Shown here: piece by piece, positions 60,771-64,000 of the stretch
Position numbering within the stretch: the first letter of the stretch is position 1
Layout of the letters: each line of letters begins with the position of its first letter
NCBI RefSeq assembly: GCF_004571025.1
Contig: NZ_SPQT01000028.1
Coordinates: 62,001 to 126,000, forward strand
Source: Bradyrhizobium niftali
GTDB taxonomy: Bacteria > Pseudomonadota > Alphaproteobacteria > Rhizobiales > Xanthobacteraceae
DNA length: 64,000 nt
Reading direction: 5' to 3'
The notes under the pieces: model-generated
The model's input: the letters and a program-made list of their open reading frames with translations, nothing else
What the model was told of the DNA's origin: nothing
Database searches by the model: none
Made by a program: the position numbers and the translations under genes

Positions 60771-61568
60771 ATGGGCGAGACATCAGCATCACGCCCGGCG
60801 TCGACGATCCTCCTGCTGCGCGATGGCGCAGCAAAGGAAGTCGAGGTCTTCATGATGGTCCGCCATCATCAGATCGAGTTCAACTCGGGCGCGCTGGTGT
60901 TTCCCGGCGGCAGCGTCGATGCCGGCGACAACGAGATCGTCGCTCGCGCCGACCTGTATTCGGGCGGCGAGGGCCTCAGCGAAGCGGAGCGCGGTTTTCG
61001 CATCGCCGCGATCCGCGAGACCTTTGAAGAGAGCGGCATCCTGCTGGCGCGCGCGAAGGGCTCCCGCACGCCTGTTGATGCCAGGCGTGCGGGCGAGCTC
61101 GCCGACAAGCATCGCGTTGCGCTCAACGAGCACAAGATCAGTTTCCTCAGCATCCTCGCCGACAACGGCCTCCAGCTCGCGCTCGACACGCTCGTGCCCT
61201 ATGCACACTGGATCACGCCGGAGGGCATGCCGAAGCGGTTCGACACCTGGTTCTTCCTGGCCGCGGCGCCCCCGGACCAGCTCGGCGCGCATGACGGCCG
61301 CGAGTCGACCGATTCGATCTGGGTCTCGCCGCGCGAGGCGGTGGAGGGCGGCGAGAGCGGCCGCTTCAAGCTGCCGTTCCCGACCACGCGCAATCTGATT
61401 CGGCTTGCCAAGCAGGGCAGCGTTGATGCCGCGCTGGAGCACGCCCGCGGCATGTCCATCGTCACGGTAATGCCTGTCATGACCAAGACCGAAACCGGCC
61501 GCCAGCTCCGCATTCCCCGCGAGGCCGGCTATGACGGCGAGGTGTTCGAGGTCGGCGCGGTCGGCTAA
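60771..61568 (+). CDS. NUDIX hydrolase (NUDT19/NUDT7-like)
   Basis: A 265-residue Mg-dependent pyrophosphatase. The Nudix box is slightly altered: SEAERGFRIAAIRETFEESG, with the catalytic RETFEESG. The N-terminal FMMVRHHQIEFNSGALVFPG fits CoA-diphosphatase-type members. It starts four bases after the aldolase stop, so it is likely in the same operon. It might trim CoA or CoA-thioesters in the pathway (inference). Confidence 0.9.
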   Translation: MGETSASRPASTILLLRDGAAKEVEVFMMVRHHQIEFNSGALVFPGGSVDAGDNEIVARADLYSGGEGLSEAERGFRIAAIRETFEESGILLARAKGSRTPVDARRAGELADKHRVALNEHKISFLSILADNGLQLALDTLVPYAHWITPEGMPKRFDTWFFLAAAPPDQLGAHDGRESTDSIWVSPREAVEGGESGRFKLPFPTTRNLIRLAKQGSVDAALEHARGMSIVTVMPVMTKTETGRQLRIPREAGYDGEVFEVGAVG

Positions 61569-61648
61569 TACACTTCGATACGCAGCGAAGTATTGGCGCT
61601 TGCGGACGCGCTAGGTTCCGTCCATCGCAGAATGGACGGAACGCAATA

Positions 61649-62563
61649 ATGGACAACCGGCAGGACACCAATATCGCCGTCGAGCTGGCGCTGCTGGTCG
61701 CGCTCGCAACGCTGTGGGGCGGCTCCTACACCTTCATCAAGCTCGGCGTCGCCACCATTCCGCCGATCACGCTGATCGCGGCGCGCACCGCGATTGCGGG
61801 ATTGCTGCTGCTGGTCGTCATGTGGGCGCGCGGCATCAAGATGCCGACGGATGCGGCGACCTGGCAGCGCTTCGCGTTCCAGGCTGTGCTCAACAGCGTC
61901 ATCCCCTGGACGCTGATCGCCTGGGGCGAGCGCCATGTCGATGCCGCGCTCGCCACCATCCTCAACTCGGCCGGGCCGATCTTCACCTTCCTGCTCACGG
62001 CGGTCGTGACGCGCCACGAGGTGACGACACCGCGAAAGCTGTTCGGCGTCGTGGCGGGAATGGCCGGCATCCTGCTGATCGTCGGCGTCGATGCCTTTCA
62101 CGACATCGGCAGCGGCCTCGTCGCGGAAGCTGCCATTGTTGCCGCCACCATCTGCTACGCATGCGCTGCGATCTTCGGCCGCAGCTTCAGGGGTCTCGAC
62201 CCGATGGCCCCTGCCGCCGGCTCGCTGCTGGCGGGCGCGGCGGCCCTGATCCCGGCCTCGCTGATCGTCGAGCAGCCCTGGACGCTGTCGCCGTCGCTGA
62301 GTTCCGTGCTGGCGCTGCTCGCGCTCGCGGTGTTCTCGACCGCGGCGGCGTTCGCGATCTATTTCCGACTGATCCAGACCCTGGGCTCGGTCGGGACCAC
62401 CGCGCAGGCCTATCTGCGCGTGCCGATCGGGGTCGCCATCAGCGTCGCCTTTCTCGGCGAGACCTTGAGCCGGACCGCCTGGATCGGGCTCGCCTGCGTC
62501 GTCCTCGGCGTCGCCGCCATGACCATCCCGGCCCGGCGGCGGATGAGCGTCAAAACGTCATAA
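61649..62563 (+). CDS. DMT/EamA-family transporter
   Basis: A 304-residue inner-membrane protein with ten predicted helices in two EamA repeats, for example LVALATLWGGSYTFIKLGVA (repeat 1 start) and ALLALAVFSTAAAFAIYFRL (repeat 2). FGVVAGMAGILLIVG is typical. Likely an exporter of small metabolites such as amino acids; substrate not readable. Confidence 0.93.
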   Translation: MDNRQDTNIAVELALLVALATLWGGSYTFIKLGVATIPPITLIAARTAIAGLLLLVVMWARGIKMPTDAATWQRFAFQAVLNSVIPWTLIAWGERHVDAALATILNSAGPIFTFLLTAVVTRHEVTTPRKLFGVVAGMAGILLIVGVDAFHDIGSGLVAEAAIVAATICYACAAIFGRSFRGLDPMAPAAGSLLAGAAALIPASLIVEQPWTLSPSLSSVLALLALAVFSTAAAFAIYFRLIQTLGSVGTTAQAYLRVPIGVAISVAFLGETLSRTAWIGLACVVLGVAAMTIPARRRMSVKTS

Positions 62564-62689
62564 GCCGCGGGGGAGGGCAGGCCGAGAACCACGATATTAA
62601 GGATATTCCGAGGCGGGAGGCATGTTCCCCCGGGCGTGCAATACGTCGTATATTGGGCTTCCAGTAGCAGCCGGTCCCTCAACGCACCA

Positions 62690-64000
62690 ATGTCCGCCGA
62701 ATTGACGCCGCCCCCCGAGAAAAAGCGAATCTTTTCGCTGTCCATCGGCCAGCTTACGTTCGGAAGCTTCATCCTGGTGCTGGCGGTGATCATCGTCACC
62801 TCGACCGCGAGCGTGATCGCGATCCGGCACATCGACACGACCTTTGCCGAATTGCAGCGGCTCCAGAGCGTTGGCGACCTCGCCGAGGACATCGACCGCC
62901 GCATGAACGAATTGCGTCTTGCGGCGCGCGACTTCGTCACCGACCCCGGCGCCGGCATCCAGTTCAAGCAGGTGGGCGAGGCGGCCTCGACGCTCAGCGA
63001 CATCCTGAAGAAGACCCGCATCGAGCTCGCGCCCGAGCAGCAGGACATGATCGACGGGGTCACCGACCGCCTTGCGACCTATCGCAGCGGCCTCGAGCGG
63101 ATTTCCACCCTGATCGACCGCCGTGCCCAGCTGCTGGCCGGACTGCCGCCGCTGCGCGAGCAGTTCGACGCGGCGGTCTCCGGCACCGCGGACCGCGAGC
63201 TTGCCTCCCGCCTGTCCGAGGCGCAGAGCCGGATCGCGCTCGGGCTGCTCGCGCGCAATCCCTCCGCGGCCGAGCAGGCCGCGCAGAACATGCGGACGAT
63301 GGATATCGCCGACGCCAGGCTCAGGACGGCCGTGAATGGTTACGCCGAGGCGATCATGGCGGTCGCCGTCCGGGAGCGGCAGATCGCCGACATCGACCGC
63401 GAGGTGCTGGGCACCGAGGGGCGGCTGATCGGCCGCGTCACCGAATTGCTGCGCGAGGTCAGCGCAAGGCGCGGTCACGTGCTGGCGCGCGATTTTGCCC
63501 GCACGCTCACGGAGGCGCGGTGGCAGAGCATCGTGCTCGGCAGCATCGGCGTGCTGATCGGCATCCTTGCGGCCGGCTTCGTGGTGCGGCGGACGGTGCG
63601 TCCGCTGGCCCAGATCGCAAGGTCGATTCGCGCGCTTGCGGCTGGCCAGAAAGACACCTCGATCCCGTCCGCCGATGTCGACAACGAGATCGGCGACATC
63701 GCACGCGCTGCCGAAGTGTTCCGCCGCGCGCTGGAGGAGGCCGATACCGCGCGCGAGGCGGCGGTGCGCGCGCTTACCGAGCAGCGCCTCGCCGAAGAGA
63801 GCTACCGGAAGCTGTTCGAGGGCTCGGTCGACGGCATCTACGTGACGACGCCGGCCGGCGACCTCCTCAACGCCAATCCGGCGCTGGCGCGGATGATGGG
63901 CTATGACAGCCCGCAGCACCTGATCGACAGCATCAACGACATCGCCCACACGATCTACGTCCATCCCGAGGCGCGCGCCGAGTATCAGCGGCTCATGCAT
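62690..64000 (+). CDS. Membrane sensor protein with HAMP and PAS domains, N-terminal part (3' end outside window)
   Basis: The frame is open from ATG 62690 to the window edge, 437 codons. A cytoplasmic N-terminus (MSAELTPPPEKKR) is followed by TM1 (residues 20-42), a helical periplasmic domain, TM2 near 277-299 (VLGSIGVLIGILAAGFVV), then a HAMP linker (RTVRPLAQIARSIRALAAG) and a PAS domain (YRKLFEGSVDGIYVTTPAG). A histidine kinase or c-di-GMP domain probably follows. The periplasmic part is a four-helix-bundle type. Confidence 0.9.
   Translation, partial: MSAELTPPPEKKRIFSLSIGQLTFGSFILVLAVIIVTSTASVIAIRHIDTTFAELQRLQSVGDLAEDIDRRMNELRLAARDFVTDPGAGIQFKQVGEAASTLSDILKKTRIELAPEQQDMIDGVTDRLATYRSGLERISTLIDRRAQLLAGLPPLREQFDAAVSGTADRELASRLSEAQSRIALGLLARNPSAAEQAAQNMRTMDIADARLRTAVNGYAEAIMAVAVRERQIADIDREVLGTEGRLIGRVTELLREVSARRGHVLARDFARTLTEARWQSIVLGSIGVLIGILAAGFVVRRTVRPLAQIARSIRALAAGQKDTSIPSADVDNEIGDIARAAEVFRRALEEADTAREAAVRALTEQRLAEESYRKLFEGSVDGIYVTTPAGDLLNANPALARMMGYDSPQHLIDSINDIAHTIYVHPEARAEYQRLMH

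Overview
The window looks like a Bradyrhizobium-type alphaproteobacterial chromosome (inference). It has high GC, a full alphaproteobacterial ribosomal protein order, an ATP12-type F1-ATPase chaperone, a GcrA-like regulator, a stand-alone FlhB C-domain protein and several families of dispersed palindromic repeats. No tRNA, rRNA, CRISPR array, insertion sequence or phage gene was recognised. Genus and species were not tested by any search. || Bases 1-18793 are the str/S10/spc/alpha translation cluster on the plus strand: the 3' part of fusA, tuf, then rpsJ-rplC-rplD-rplW-rplB-rpsS-rplV-rpsC-rplP-rpmC-rpsQ, rplN-rplX-rplE-rpsN-rpsH-rplF-rplR-rpsE-rpmD-rplO-secY, adk, rpsM-rpsK-rpoA-rplQ, closed by a strong intrinsic terminator. 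infA, rpmJ and rpsD are not in it. Two things break the textbook picture. A second secY-like gene sits between secY and adk; it is frameshifted, has lost most of the plug segment and lacks the key cytoplasmic-loop arginine. The adenylate kinase carries a ~100-residue histone-H1-like Lys/Ala tail. || Bases 18800-33200 are ordinary metabolic and maintenance genes: a Bug-type solute-binding protein, an SDR, a DUF1330 protein, a quinone-oxidoreductase/HxlR divergent pair, a coiled-coil porin, a Do protease coupled to rarA, a pseudouridine synthase, ATP12, a FliK-like/FlhB-C pair, and an OXA-10-like class D beta-lactamase in which the serine of the SxV motif is glycine. || Bases 33200-50500 are a patchwork of small single genes separated by palindromic repeats: a frameshifted dienelactone-hydrolase-type gene, an acyl-CoA carboxylase beta subunit, a 50-residue conserved-looking small protein, a GST gene with a broken partial copy 3 kb away, an adenosine-specific kinase, a very acidic small protein followed by a short GcrA-like protein, dodecin, an exported isoaspartyl methyltransferase, a large alpha/beta hydrolase, secreted His-rich and Gly/Cys/Arg-rich small proteins, an ArsR regulator and small ferredoxin-fold enzymes. 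|| Bases 50600-62600 are catabolic: a three-haem cytochrome c, a fused indolepyruvate:ferredoxin oxidoreductase, then a same-strand cluster of thiolase, Zn-ribbon/OB protein, hydratase 2 (MaoC), HSD17B4-type dehydrogenase, DapA-family aldolase and NUDIX hydrolase, which together read as a CoA-thioester breakdown route (inference). A DMT exporter and the 5' part of a membrane sensor kinase-like protein end the window.
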